Of a stretch of 17,974 nucleotides of DNA, positions 7,372 through 14,404 are shown in pieces. The translations under genes were made by a program, and so were the position numbers. The notes beneath the pieces are model-generated. The model had not been told where the DNA came from, made no database searches, and worked only from the letters and a program-made list of their open reading frames with translations. Each line of letters starts with the position of its first letter. The first letter of the stretch is position 1. The stretch covers positions 1 through 17,974 of the forward strand of contig JAEVZP010000059.1 in NCBI GenBank assembly GCA_023392185.1, given 5' to 3'. The DNA is from Bacteroidota bacterium (GTDB lineage Bacteria > Bacteroidota > Bacteroidia > Chitinophagales > Chitinophagaceae).

Positions 7372-8397
7372 TCAGGCATCCGGGCCGGGCGCGTATTGCT
7401 GCCGGACGGCGGTAGCTTCGGCGAGCAGTTGCTCCTGCAGGCTTTGGGGCAACAAGACCTTGAGGCTGGCTCCAAAGGAAAACAACAGTTGCAGGAACTC
7501 CGGGTTGACGATGAGGCTCAGGGAGATGACCAACCCGTCGGCATCATGGCAGATTTTCCTTTGCGAGCCGTGGAGGGGTTTGGTGAGGATATAGCCCGCG
7601 CGCTGGGGCGCTACCCAGAGGTGGATTTCATCTACCGGCCCGTCGGTGGGGCGCGTTACACCGATAATATCTTCAAAATAATCCCCGAAATCCGTGAAGA
7701 CGTTTTCGATATACGGTTTTGCACAGGCCTCAATAGTGTGGATGCGGTCGAGCGCCAGGTTGAGCATTTTAAGTTCGTTTTCGGCACAGTGGCCAAAGAC
7801 AAACCAGCGGTTGTTGAACTGTTTCAGGAAATATGGATGAAACACAAACCGATAAGGCTCCGTTGCGCCGAAATGCTGGTAGGTAACGCACAGCGGGCGC
7901 TTGTACCGCACGGCAGCGTAGAGGTCGCCGAGGTGTTCGATGCCTTTGAGGTATTGGTTGCTGTCGAAGGCAATGATAGGCGTTTCCGGCCCGGGGTCGG
8001 TGCCGGCGCTGAGTTTGGCGCTTACTTCTTCGAGCCATTCGAACTGGGGCAACCCTTTAAAATGCTGAAGCACCCGGGTCGCTTCCCGGAGTTGGGCAAA
8101 CTCCAGCTCATTGAGCGGCATTTTTTGAATCGAAAAATGGGGGTCGGTATAGCGCAGATACGTGTAGCGGCCGTCGCGGATGCGCTCGATATCGGCTCCC
8201 CAGCCGTTGGTGCTTTCCATAAAGGCAATGTCCTCGTAGAGCATGGAGCGGCTGATGCCTTTGGTAGCCGGGTCGTAGGCTTCCAAAGCTTTGTTGACTT
8301 CACGCATCAGGACGGCAAAACTGTATTTGACGCGGTGGTTGCTAAAGCATTTGTCCAGGGCGCGGTAGCGGATCAGGGCGTGTTTGTTTTTTGCCAT
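7372..8397 (-). CDS. WYL-domain transcriptional regulator
   Basis: The 341-residue product has an N-terminal DNA-binding region (YRALDKCFSNHRVKYSFAVLMREVNKAL, then a SRSMLYEDIAFME recognition-helix-like segment) and a central-to-C-terminal WYL domain. The WYL domain includes RYKRPLCVTYQHFG, RFVFHPYFLKQFNNRWFVFGHC and LNLALDRIHTIEAC, the Sm-like fold that binds ligands, possibly nucleic acids. The start at 8397 (MAKNKHALIRY) is preferred over 8535, whose extension is low-complexity and runs through the regulatory region. WYL regulators such as CapW and BrxR control anti-phage systems. This one is divergent from the retron locus, with TTGGAC sites in between, so it is most likely the local repressor and self-regulator. 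Effector ligand unknown. Confidence 0.85.
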   Translation of the reverse strand: MAKNKHALIRYRALDKCFSNHRVKYSFAVLMREVNKALEAYDPATKGISRSMLYEDIAFMESTNGWGADIERIRDGRYTYLRYTDPHFSIQKMPLNELEFAQLREATRVLQHFKGLPQFEWLEEVSAKLSAGTDPGPETPIIAFDSNQYLKGIEHLGDLYAAVRYKRPLCVTYQHFGATEPYRFVFHPYFLKQFNNRWFVFGHCAENELKMLNLALDRIHTIEACAKPYIENVFTDFGDYFEDIIGVTRPTDGPVDEIHLWVAPQRAGYILTKPLHGSQRKICHDADGLVISLSLIVNPEFLQLLFSFGASLKVLLPQSLQEQLLAEATAVRQQYAPGPDA

Positions 8398-8437
8398 GGT
8401 GCGTGTTATTTTGGAGTCCGAAATGAAAAAGCATGGA

Positions 8438-8636
8438 TCGTCCGGATTGGTTGGACGAGTACGCTTTTCTTTTGCAAAGGTTCTTTTTAAAGGAAAGCTT
8501 TTCCGGAAATGTAAAAGTAAAAGAGATGCGTCCAATTAGTTTGGACACGTCTGTTTTGCTTTTGCCTTACCATAGTAGGCGTTCCCTTTAAGAGAAATAA
8601 AAGTCAACTTGTCCGGAAAGGCTGGATATGTTGGAC
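8438..8636. promoter_or_regulatory. Operator candidates: three TTGGAC sites exactly 90 bp apart
   Basis: TTGGAC starts at 8451, 8541 and 8631. The first two are right halves of inverted repeats: TCGTCC (8438-8443) with GGACGA (8453-8458), and GTCCAA (8530-8535) with TTGGAC (8541-8546). The third lies just upstream of the proposed ncRNA promoter, with a GTCC at 8611-8614. The 25 bases from 8451 and from 8541 match at 19 positions, including a shared CTTTTGC, so the 90-bp unit looks like an old tandem duplication. The sites lie between the divergent WYL and retron transcripts, where a repressor would bind. Confidence 0.5.
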
Positions 8637-8637
8637 G

Positions 8638-8645
8638 CACCTTTG
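8638..8645 (+). promoter_or_regulatory. Putative -7 box of the retron transcript
   Basis: CACCTTTG matches TAnnTTTG except for the first base, as do the boxes before fmt and the acyl-CoA-dehydrogenase-like gene. A transcript would start about 4-5 bp downstream, at 8649-8650, precisely at the first base of the a1 arm of the predicted retron RNA. The TTGGAC site at 8631-8636 lies next to it, well placed for repression. Confidence 0.45.
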
Positions 8646-8648
8646 ATG

Positions 8649-8919
8649 AAGTTCTTTGAATGGCAGGCAAAAAGGTATTGAACCGCCGGCCCTTTTGCAG
8701 CAATGTGATTGGGTTGGCTATGCCGGCTGGATGTTGTAGCAATACCGCATCATATCGGCCGGTTGCCTGGGCTTCAGTCCAGCGCTGAAGGTATTTATGT
8801 GAGGGGGTGACGTAAAAGTTACCTATTCTCGCTGAATAATTTATAATTATTATTAATTTAATATTATTGTAATTATATTATTGGATACAAAGAATACTAC
8901 GCCGCCATTCAAAGAACTT
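8649..8919 (+). ncRNA. Retron msr-msd non-coding RNA with 16-nt a1/a2 arms
   Basis: AAGTTCTTTGAATGGC (8649-8664) is the exact reverse complement of GCCATTCAAAGAACTT (8904-8919), which ends 14 bp before the RT start. Between these arms are several hairpins. GCAAAAAGG (8667-8675) pairs with CCCTTTTGC (8690-8698) with one mismatch. CCGGC (8723-8727) pairs with GCCGG (8758-8762), enclosing GATG/CATC. CTTCAG (8772-8777) pairs with CTGAAG (8785-8790). GGTGAC (8806-8811) pairs with GTTACC (8818-8823), one G-U. A long, bulged AU-only hairpin runs 8836-8876. Retrons have exactly this layout: paired a1/a2 ends, a GC-containing msr with short stems, then a long msd stem copied into cDNA, upstream of the RT. 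The branching guanosine and the msr/msd boundary cannot be placed from sequence alone. Confidence 0.8.
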
Positions 8920-8933
8920 TTCTTTTAAGATTT

Positions 8934-10400
8934 ATGAAGCTGACCGCCGAGCAATCCGTTTACATCCGTACTGCCTTTCCTCAAATGCAGCACGTGGCCG
9001 ATTTTGTAGCCCTGTTGAATGCGGTTAAAAGTTTTGTGTACCCTAATAGCACGAAGCCTTTTACGGAAGCCTACCTGAAGCTTTTTGTCTTTCCCGAAGA
9101 GCGGTTGTTCCGGAAAAACAACCGGAATCCGGTTCGCTACAAGACTTTTACGATCCGGAAAAAGTCGGGTAAGATGCGGACGATTCACGCGCCGGTAAAG
9201 GGTTTGAAGGCCATTCAAACCTGCCTCAACATTATGTTGCAGGAGGTGCACGAGCCGCACGCTGCCGCCATGGGTTTTGTGCCGGGGAAATCCATTGTGG
9301 ACAACGCCCGGCTTCACGTGGGGCAGGCCTTTGTATATAACATTGACCTCAAGGATTTTTTTCCGAGTATTGACCAAGCGCGTGTTTGGGGACGGTTGCA
9401 AGCGCCACCTTTCAATCTCCAGAAAGGTACGCCGCGCCTGAAAATTGCAAACCTGATTGCCGGTCTTTGCTGCCACTCGGTAGTAGTAGGCGAACGAATT
9501 GAGGAAGGTACTTTTCCACTGGACTTTAAGGTTCAAGATACAGGCCGCGAATCCTACATGAACGTATTGCGCCTTTATCTGGAGAAGAAAGAGAAAATTC
9601 ATTTGATGTCTCAGGAATTGCAGGATTTTGTTAAGTGGGTGGTGACCGAGGAGATTTATATGCACGTGCTGCCGCAGGGTGCGCCTACCTCGCCTACTCT
9701 CACCAACATTATCTGCGAGCGGCTTGACCGGCGGCTTACCTGCCTGGCGGCCCGTTTTAACCTTCGGTATTCGCGGTACGCCGACGACATCACGTTTTCT
9801 TCCGGAAAAGACGTCTTCGTATACGGCAAAAACAGCGTTTTCCTCAAAGAGCTGCAACAGATTATCCACGGCCAGAATTTCCGGATCAACGAAAGCAAGA
9901 CGCGACTGCAAAAGCCCGGCTACCGGCAGGAAGTAACCGGCCTGACAGTAAACGAAAAGCCCAACGTAGCCAAGCGCTACGTGAAGCAGCTCCGGCGCTG
10001 GCTGTATTTGTGGGAAACCTACGGCCTGGAGCGCGCTCAAGTGTATTTTCAGAAAGACTACTTAGACCCGGAAAAAGGGCGGGGCTATGCCAAATCCGGG
10101 GCGGGCCTGCCGGTGCTGGCAAATGTTCTAAGTGGAAAGCTTTTATTTTTACGCATGGTAAAAGGCGAGCGGGATATTGTGTACCTTAAGCTCAAGGCGC
10201 GGCTGGAGAAGCTGGTCACTGATTCTACGCTCACCGCCGATGTTTTGTTGGCGCAGGTAGAAATTCCCATACCGAAACTGCAACCCAAAAAAGAGAAAAC
10301 ACCTGTTGAGGCAGCCCTTGAAATTATTGCAGCCAAGCAGGAGGATGGGTTGGCGGAAGCGATGAATTTACTTCTAAAACACAAGCAGAATGGCTTATAG
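8934..10400 (+). CDS. Retron-type reverse transcriptase
   Basis: The 488-residue RT copies part of the upstream ncRNA into msDNA, with the branch guanosine as primer. Seen motifs: the retron X-region NAxxH (N124-A-R-L-H128), catalytic motif A NIDLKDFFPSI (D138), motif B LPQGAPTSPTLTN (247-259), catalytic YADDITFSS (D284, D285), and the retron Y-region VTG (334-336). A thumb-like segment GLPVLANVLSGKLLFLRMVKG and a Lys-rich tail follow. About 110 residues separate D138 from the QGAPTSP motif, more than I expect in compact retron RTs; the extra part (roughly 185-235) is charged and helical. There is no maturase or HNH domain, so it is not a group II intron protein. It starts 14 bp after the a2 arm with no strong Shine-Dalgarno. 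Its end overlaps the HEPN-like gene by 11 bp, implying coupled translation. Confidence 0.93.
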   Translation: MKLTAEQSVYIRTAFPQMQHVADFVALLNAVKSFVYPNSTKPFTEAYLKLFVFPEERLFRKNNRNPVRYKTFTIRKKSGKMRTIHAPVKGLKAIQTCLNIMLQEVHEPHAAAMGFVPGKSIVDNARLHVGQAFVYNIDLKDFFPSIDQARVWGRLQAPPFNLQKGTPRLKIANLIAGLCCHSVVVGERIEEGTFPLDFKVQDTGRESYMNVLRLYLEKKEKIHLMSQELQDFVKWVVTEEIYMHVLPQGAPTSPTLTNIICERLDRRLTCLAARFNLRYSRYADDITFSSGKDVFVYGKNSVFLKELQQIIHGQNFRINESKTRLQKPGYRQEVTGLTVNEKPNVAKRYVKQLRRWLYLWETYGLERAQVYFQKDYLDPEKGRGYAKSGAGLPVLANVLSGKLLFLRMVKGERDIVYLKLKARLEKLVTDSTLTADVLLAQVEIPIPKLQPKKEKTPVEAALEIIAAKQEDGLAEAMNLLLKHKQNGL

Positions 10401-11118
10401 CAAAGAACACTTACGGGCTTTACTGCAGTTAGTAGAAACGGTATGTGCGCGACCGGAAAATAAGTGGTTTAAGGATGCCCTTAGCCAAACTGTTTGTGGT
10501 GTAGGCTCCATTGATGAACAGCAAAAGGCTATTACTGATGAATTAAGACGTACAAGAGCATATCTCATCCGGATAGACAGGAACTTTAAAAGAGAAGCAC
10601 TATGGTTTTACAACAAAGTAAAAAACCAAGGCATCAAGAATAAGTTGGTTCAGTACTATCGCCAGATGAAAATCGCAGAAATAGAAGAGGACTTTTTAGA
10701 GTATTCTAGAAATATCAGCTTGCAATTAGAAGCAGCATTCAATTTCATTATTCAGAAGGTTGACGCTTGGGAGGTTATTAATAAGCAACCTGGCTACTAC
10801 AATGAAATCAGAGTTGGCAACTTCAGCTTCTTTACACAGGAAAATGGTAGCAAAATTCCAAAACCTATCAGTAAAATAGGGTTTCCAACGAAGCTGAAAT
10901 TTGTAGAGCTTTACTACCAGTTCGCCCCTTATACATATGATTACAAAGTTTCACTTAGCCTCGTGTTTGTAAGGAACAAAGCAAGCCATGGGCAAGATTT
11001 AGAGGGAGCCGATAAGCAAAGGTTAGAGAGCATGATGAAAGACATTCCACTTCACAAAATGGACTTTTTCAACCTACTGGAAAAAGTTTCGGCAGAGCTT
11101 AAAGACCTGTACAATTGA
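10390..11118 (+). CDS. HEPN-like protein, candidate retron effector
   Basis: This 242-residue, largely helical protein is encoded immediately downstream of the RT, its ATG lying within the last codons of the RT gene. Near the C-terminus, LSLVFVRNKASHGQ holds R195-NKAS-H200, an Rx4H arrangement with a polar residue after Arg. This is the catalytic signature of HEPN ribonucleases and nucleotidyl toxins. An earlier helix, FLEYSRNISLQLEAAFNFII (103-121), resembles the first HEPN helix. The N-terminal 100 residues have Lys/Arg-rich helices (ELRRTRAYLIRIDRNFKREALW) that could contact nucleic acid or the RT-msDNA complex. The gene is clearly more AT-rich than its RT and helicase neighbours. In retrons the co-encoded protein is usually the toxic effector held by the RT-msDNA complex. 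HEPN assignment is from motif and helix pattern only, with no match in memory to a named family. Confidence 0.55.
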   Translation: MAYSKEHLRALLQLVETVCARPENKWFKDALSQTVCGVGSIDEQQKAITDELRRTRAYLIRIDRNFKREALWFYNKVKNQGIKNKLVQYYRQMKIAEIEEDFLEYSRNISLQLEAAFNFIIQKVDAWEVINKQPGYYNEIRVGNFSFFTQENGSKIPKPISKIGFPTKLKFVELYYQFAPYTYDYKVSLSLVFVRNKASHGQDLEGADKQRLESMMKDIPLHKMDFFNLLEKVSAELKDLYN

Positions 11119-11144
11119 CCTCTCCACTTCCACCGGACACATCC
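11119..11144 (+). repeat. Direct repeat copy 1, upstream of the helicase gene
   Basis: This 26-base stretch with core TCCACCGGACAC matches 15510-15535 at 23 of 26 positions. It begins right after the HEPN-like gene and ends 43 bp before the helicase ATG; the other copy ends 44 bp before the ATG of the secreted-protein gene. A TTCACCTTCGCA sequence downstream may be a -7 region, so this could be part of a promoter, or a recombination scar. Confidence 0.5.
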
Positions 11145-11186
11145 GCTTCACCTTCGCACTGAAACCACTAAAAATCCTAAAAAGCC

Positions 11187-12542
11187 ATGACTGCACCTGT
11201 ACTTTCTATTCTTGACCTGCTGCACTTTGACGCTCCCACCCAAGAGCAAAAAGCAGCGTTGCTGGCTATGGCCGATTTTGTAAAAGAAACCAACACCGAC
11301 GATTTCTTTATCCTTTCAGGGGCCGCCGGTACCGGAAAGTCGTCTATCATGTCGGCGCTGGTAGGCTGGCTCAACCAAAAGGATGTGGCCTACCAGATTG
11401 CCGCGCCCACCGGTCGGGCTGCCCGCATTATTGGCCGCAAAACCAATACGCTGGCTTCTACGGTTCATTCCCTTATCTATAAGGCAGTTCCGAACCCGGA
11501 AACCGGTGTGGTGCATTTCAAAATGAAATTGATGGACGAGGACACCCGTACCATTTTCATTATTGACGAGGCATCTATGGTGGCGGCAAAGCCTAACAGG
11601 GAAGATGCGTTGTTTGTAGCGCCTGACTCGTTGCTCAGCGATCTGGCCCGTTTTGTAAAAGGCTGTAATCCGGCCAACAAAATCATTTTCCTCGGCGACC
11701 GCAATCAGTTGCCGCCGGTGGGCGAACAGGATTCCTACGCCCTGCAATCGGAGTACCTGCAAAAGACTTTTAGCTGGACGGGAAGCCGTCATTTTCTTAC
11801 CGAGGTGAAACGGCAGGAAGATGGCAGCCGTATTCTTAAAAACGCCCGGCAGCTGCGCGAGGCTGTAGAAGCGTTTACCAAACCGCCGGTATTGGACGCG
11901 CCGAGTGTGGGCCACAATACCTGGCAAACGGCAAAGCACTTTGCCGACACGTTCCGGAAAGATGGGGCCGGCAGTTTGGTGGCAATCGGGCGTTCACACA
12001 AACAAAATCGCGTTTTCAACGAAGCAGTGCGCGAAAAGATGTTTGGAAGTGGCGCGCCCCTCATCAAGCCCGGCGACCTAATGCTCGTAACCCAAAACTG
12101 GAACCGCAACGGCGAGAAGCTTTACAATGGCGACCACGTGGTGGTGGAAGAAGTAGCGCTGGACCAACAGGAAACGGTAGGCGGCCTGCACTTCTGTGCG
12201 GTGAAACTGCGCTACAAAAAGATGGACGACACCGAAGGCGTGTTAGAAGATTACATGCTACTGGACTGCCTCTTGGCTGATGACGGCAAAGTAGAAGGCA
12301 GTAAGGAAAAAGTGCTTCGCCACGAGCGCAATGCCAAAAATGTGCGCTACCGCGAATCCGGCAACCCGGAAGACGATAAGTACGTGGGCGCGCTCCGGCT
12401 GATGTACGGCTACGCCATTACCTGCAACAAAGCGCAAGGCGGCGAGTGGGAAAAGGTGTACGTCAATACCTTTGGGGTACAGGACGCCAAATGGCTTTAC
12501 ACGGCGGTTACGCGGGCGAAAGAAGAACTGTACAAGTTCTGA
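11187..12542 (+). CDS. RecD/Pif1-like superfamily 1 DNA helicase
   Basis: The 451-residue product shows a full SF1B helicase motif set. Motif I is GAAGTGKSS (45-53), motif Ia APTGRAARI (73-81), motif II IIDEASMV (125-132), motif III FLGDRNQLPPVGE (168-180), and motif IV-like TEVKRQ (205-210). Motif V is YAITCNKAQGGEWEKVYV (409-426, near residue 416) and motif VI LYTAVTRAKEELY (437-449). It lacks RecD's extra N-terminal domain and is short, close to RecD2 cores and Pif1-type helicases, so 5'-to-3' DNA unwinding is expected. No fused nuclease is seen. It lies 68 bp after the HEPN-like gene and 38 bp before the ATPase gene, same strand. Its GC-richer composition differs from both. It may be an effector, a sensor of phage DNA ends, or a processor of msDNA. 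Confidence 0.88.
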   Translation: MTAPVLSILDLLHFDAPTQEQKAALLAMADFVKETNTDDFFILSGAAGTGKSSIMSALVGWLNQKDVAYQIAAPTGRAARIIGRKTNTLASTVHSLIYKAVPNPETGVVHFKMKLMDEDTRTIFIIDEASMVAAKPNREDALFVAPDSLLSDLARFVKGCNPANKIIFLGDRNQLPPVGEQDSYALQSEYLQKTFSWTGSRHFLTEVKRQEDGSRILKNARQLREAVEAFTKPPVLDAPSVGHNTWQTAKHFADTFRKDGAGSLVAIGRSHKQNRVFNEAVREKMFGSGAPLIKPGDLMLVTQNWNRNGEKLYNGDHVVVEEVALDQQETVGGLHFCAVKLRYKKMDDTEGVLEDYMLLDCLLADDGKVEGSKEKVLRHERNAKNVRYRESGNPEDDKYVGALRLMYGYAITCNKAQGGEWEKVYVNTFGVQDAKWLYTAVTRAKEELYKF

Positions 12543-12580
12543 TTTTATTTACCTATCCTTCTAAAAAAACAAAAGATCAA

Positions 12581-14404
12581 ATGTCTGTTATCCGCAGCAT
12601 CGGCGTTGAAAACTTTAAGCTGTTTAAAGATAAAACCGACTTTAAGCTGGCTCCTATTACCGTGCTGACGGGTACTAACAGTAGCGGGAAAAGTAGTGTG
12701 GTGCAGGTTATTCGGTTGTTGGCGAATATTGGTAAGATCTTAAATCCCAAGCAAATGGAGTCAAATGTTTGGGTATTTGATAATCCTATAGCCACTATAA
12801 GCAGCTTATTTTTTGATTTAGATTTAAATGTACTTGGGGACCGAATTGGTGACTTTGCTAAACTTATTACCAAAGGGTCAAAAAGTAGTTCAATAAAAAT
12901 AGCTATTCAAATTGAAAATAGACTTCTTGGTACGTTAGAGATTAGATTGGTTTACACACTTTCTGGAAGTCTCAATTATGGAAAACTGGTGAGTATCACA
13001 GTCACACACATTGCAACCAAATGCGTTATTACTGAATATTTATCTCATAATAGTAATAATGTTGATTTTGATAAGACATCTATAATGCATATCAATTTTA
13101 AAGATTTATGGCCGATTTTTAAACAACATCTTAAGCACAATCCAATTGTTCATAAGCGTAAAGACGAAAAAGGTGAATGGTTCATAGAAAGAGAGTATTG
13201 CCTTGATAACACTTTGTATGACTATTGGGATATCCTGAAGGCTAAAGAGGGAGCATTTGACGCTATTCAGAATCTGATAACAGATAATATAAAGTCTTTA
13301 ACCACCAAAGAAGAAATCAACGAGAATTTTGAAGAACTTTTATTAGGCTATTTAGGAAAATATTATACTTGGTGTAGTGGGGATAAAGTCGTTGGTGAAG
13401 GAGGTGATAATTATCTCATTAAATACGACCCATACTCTTATAAAAGCAATCCTCTTAAGTATGTGGCAGAATTTCCTCCTGAGGCGTATCCTGTTGTTAG
13501 TCAACACTCCTCAATCCATACCCAAAGCTTAAGCATATTCACTACAGATCGTTTCAATGAAGTATCAAGCTTCATTAAAAATTACTTTAGTGATGATTTA
13601 GATTTAATTAGACCTACAAATGCGGGTGAGATGTATTTTCTCATTTTTCCGGACTCCCATGGTATATTGAATCCTTTAGTTGCGCTGGGAACAACTCAAT
13701 TTCTTTCTTCTTTCCGGACTAAGTCCACCCGAATTCAAAAAATGCTGGATGGAAGTGATTTGGGAAGCATCGTGCATCAAGTGCTTGCGGAAAATGTGCT
13801 GGAAAGTCAGAGAGCTCTGAAATTTCTTCAAAAATATTTGCGCGCGTTTAAAATCGCTGATGATGTTTTTATCCGGAAAGATGATGAAGGTTACCAGTTC
13901 AAGCTCTATGTTCGTCAAGGTGAAGAAGAGTTTCTACTTGCCGATGTAGGTTACGGCTATTCTCAACTGTTGCCTATTTTACTGACTATAGCCAGGCTTT
14001 CTGCCCGTAAATTTGAACACCAACAAGAGCCCGAGCCAATCACGCTCGTTATTGAAGAGCCGGAAGCTAACCTGCATCCGGCGTTGCAGTCCAAACTGGC
14101 AGATCTGTTTTACGAAGCACATCAGCAGTTCAACATTCAGTTCATCGTTGAAACCCATTCCGAGTACCTGATTCGCCGGTTGCAGGTCATGACCGCCGAT
14201 CCGAATTGTGAGATGAAGCCGGAGGACACCCAGATTCACTACTTCTATCACCCCGATGACATTCCGGAAGGCGAACCGCAGGTGTACCCAATTAACATTC
14301 AGGAAGACGGCGCACTTTCCAAGAATTTTGGTAAAGGCTTTTTTGACGAGTCTTCCAACCTGAACGTGGCGCTCTACAACTTCACCCGGAATAACTACAA
14401 CTAA
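12581..14404 (+). CDS. AAA/ABC-type ATPase with DUF3696-like C-terminus
   Basis: The 607-residue product starts MSVIRSIGVENFKLFKD, the usual opening of SMC/RecF-like defence ATPases; an in-frame ATG at 12446 overlaps the helicase gene and is rejected. Walker A is GTNSSGKSS (31-39). The ABC signature region VGYGYSQLLPILL lies near 454-466, Walker B with Glu (ITLVIEEPEANLHP) near 486-499, and the switch region FIVETHSEYLIRRLQ near 519-533. The tail IQEDGALSKNFGKGFFDE resembles DUF3696. No TOPRIM nuclease domain follows, unlike OLD proteins. The middle (about 60-440, with many Asn/Lys/Ile) is unrecognised and encoded by strongly AT-rich DNA. Its stop codon overlaps the next start (TAATG), so a stoichiometric partner is likely. 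Similar ATPases sense or gate effectors in retron type I and Septu-like systems. Confidence 0.85.
   Translation: MSVIRSIGVENFKLFKDKTDFKLAPITVLTGTNSSGKSSVVQVIRLLANIGKILNPKQMESNVWVFDNPIATISSLFFDLDLNVLGDRIGDFAKLITKGSKSSSIKIAIQIENRLLGTLEIRLVYTLSGSLNYGKLVSITVTHIATKCVITEYLSHNSNNVDFDKTSIMHINFKDLWPIFKQHLKHNPIVHKRKDEKGEWFIEREYCLDNTLYDYWDILKAKEGAFDAIQNLITDNIKSLTTKEEINENFEELLLGYLGKYYTWCSGDKVVGEGGDNYLIKYDPYSYKSNPLKYVAEFPPEAYPVVSQHSSIHTQSLSIFTTDRFNEVSSFIKNYFSDDLDLIRPTNAGEMYFLIFPDSHGILNPLVALGTTQFLSSFRTKSTRIQKMLDGSDLGSIVHQVLAENVLESQRALKFLQKYLRAFKIADDVFIRKDDEGYQFKLYVRQGEEEFLLADVGYGYSQLLPILLTIARLSARKFEHQQEPEPITLVIEEPEANLHPALQSKLADLFYEAHQQFNIQFIVETHSEYLIRRLQVMTADPNCEMKPEDTQIHYFYHPDDIPEGEPQVYPINIQEDGALSKNFGKGFFDESSNLNVALYNFTRNNYN

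Noticed and set aside
7282..8490. Plus-strand open frame of about 400 codons opposite the WYL regulator
   Set aside because: The WYL domain on the minus strand explains the region; the antisense translation has no domain and runs into the regulatory region.
8837..8882. AT-rich stretch as a replication origin or the main RT promoter
   Set aside because: It lies inside the a1/a2 arms and folds into a hairpin, and no iterons or rep gene are present. A promoter role cannot be excluded but is less economical.
8925..10040. Long minus-strand open frame (371 codons) opposite the RT gene
   Set aside because: It mirrors the codon bias of the RT gene, shows no recognisable domain, and the RT motifs on the plus strand are complete.
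8934..10400. Group II intron or diversity-generating retroelement RT
   Set aside because: No maturase/HNH domain, no intron domain V-like hairpin nearby, and no template/variable repeat pair was seen. The NAxxH and VTG motifs and the a1/a2 ncRNA point to a retron.
12581..14404. OLD-family nuclease (ATPase-TOPRIM fusion)
   Set aside because: After the ATPase H-region there are only about 75 residues with a DUF3696-like ending; no TOPRIM ExxxD/DxD motifs are present.
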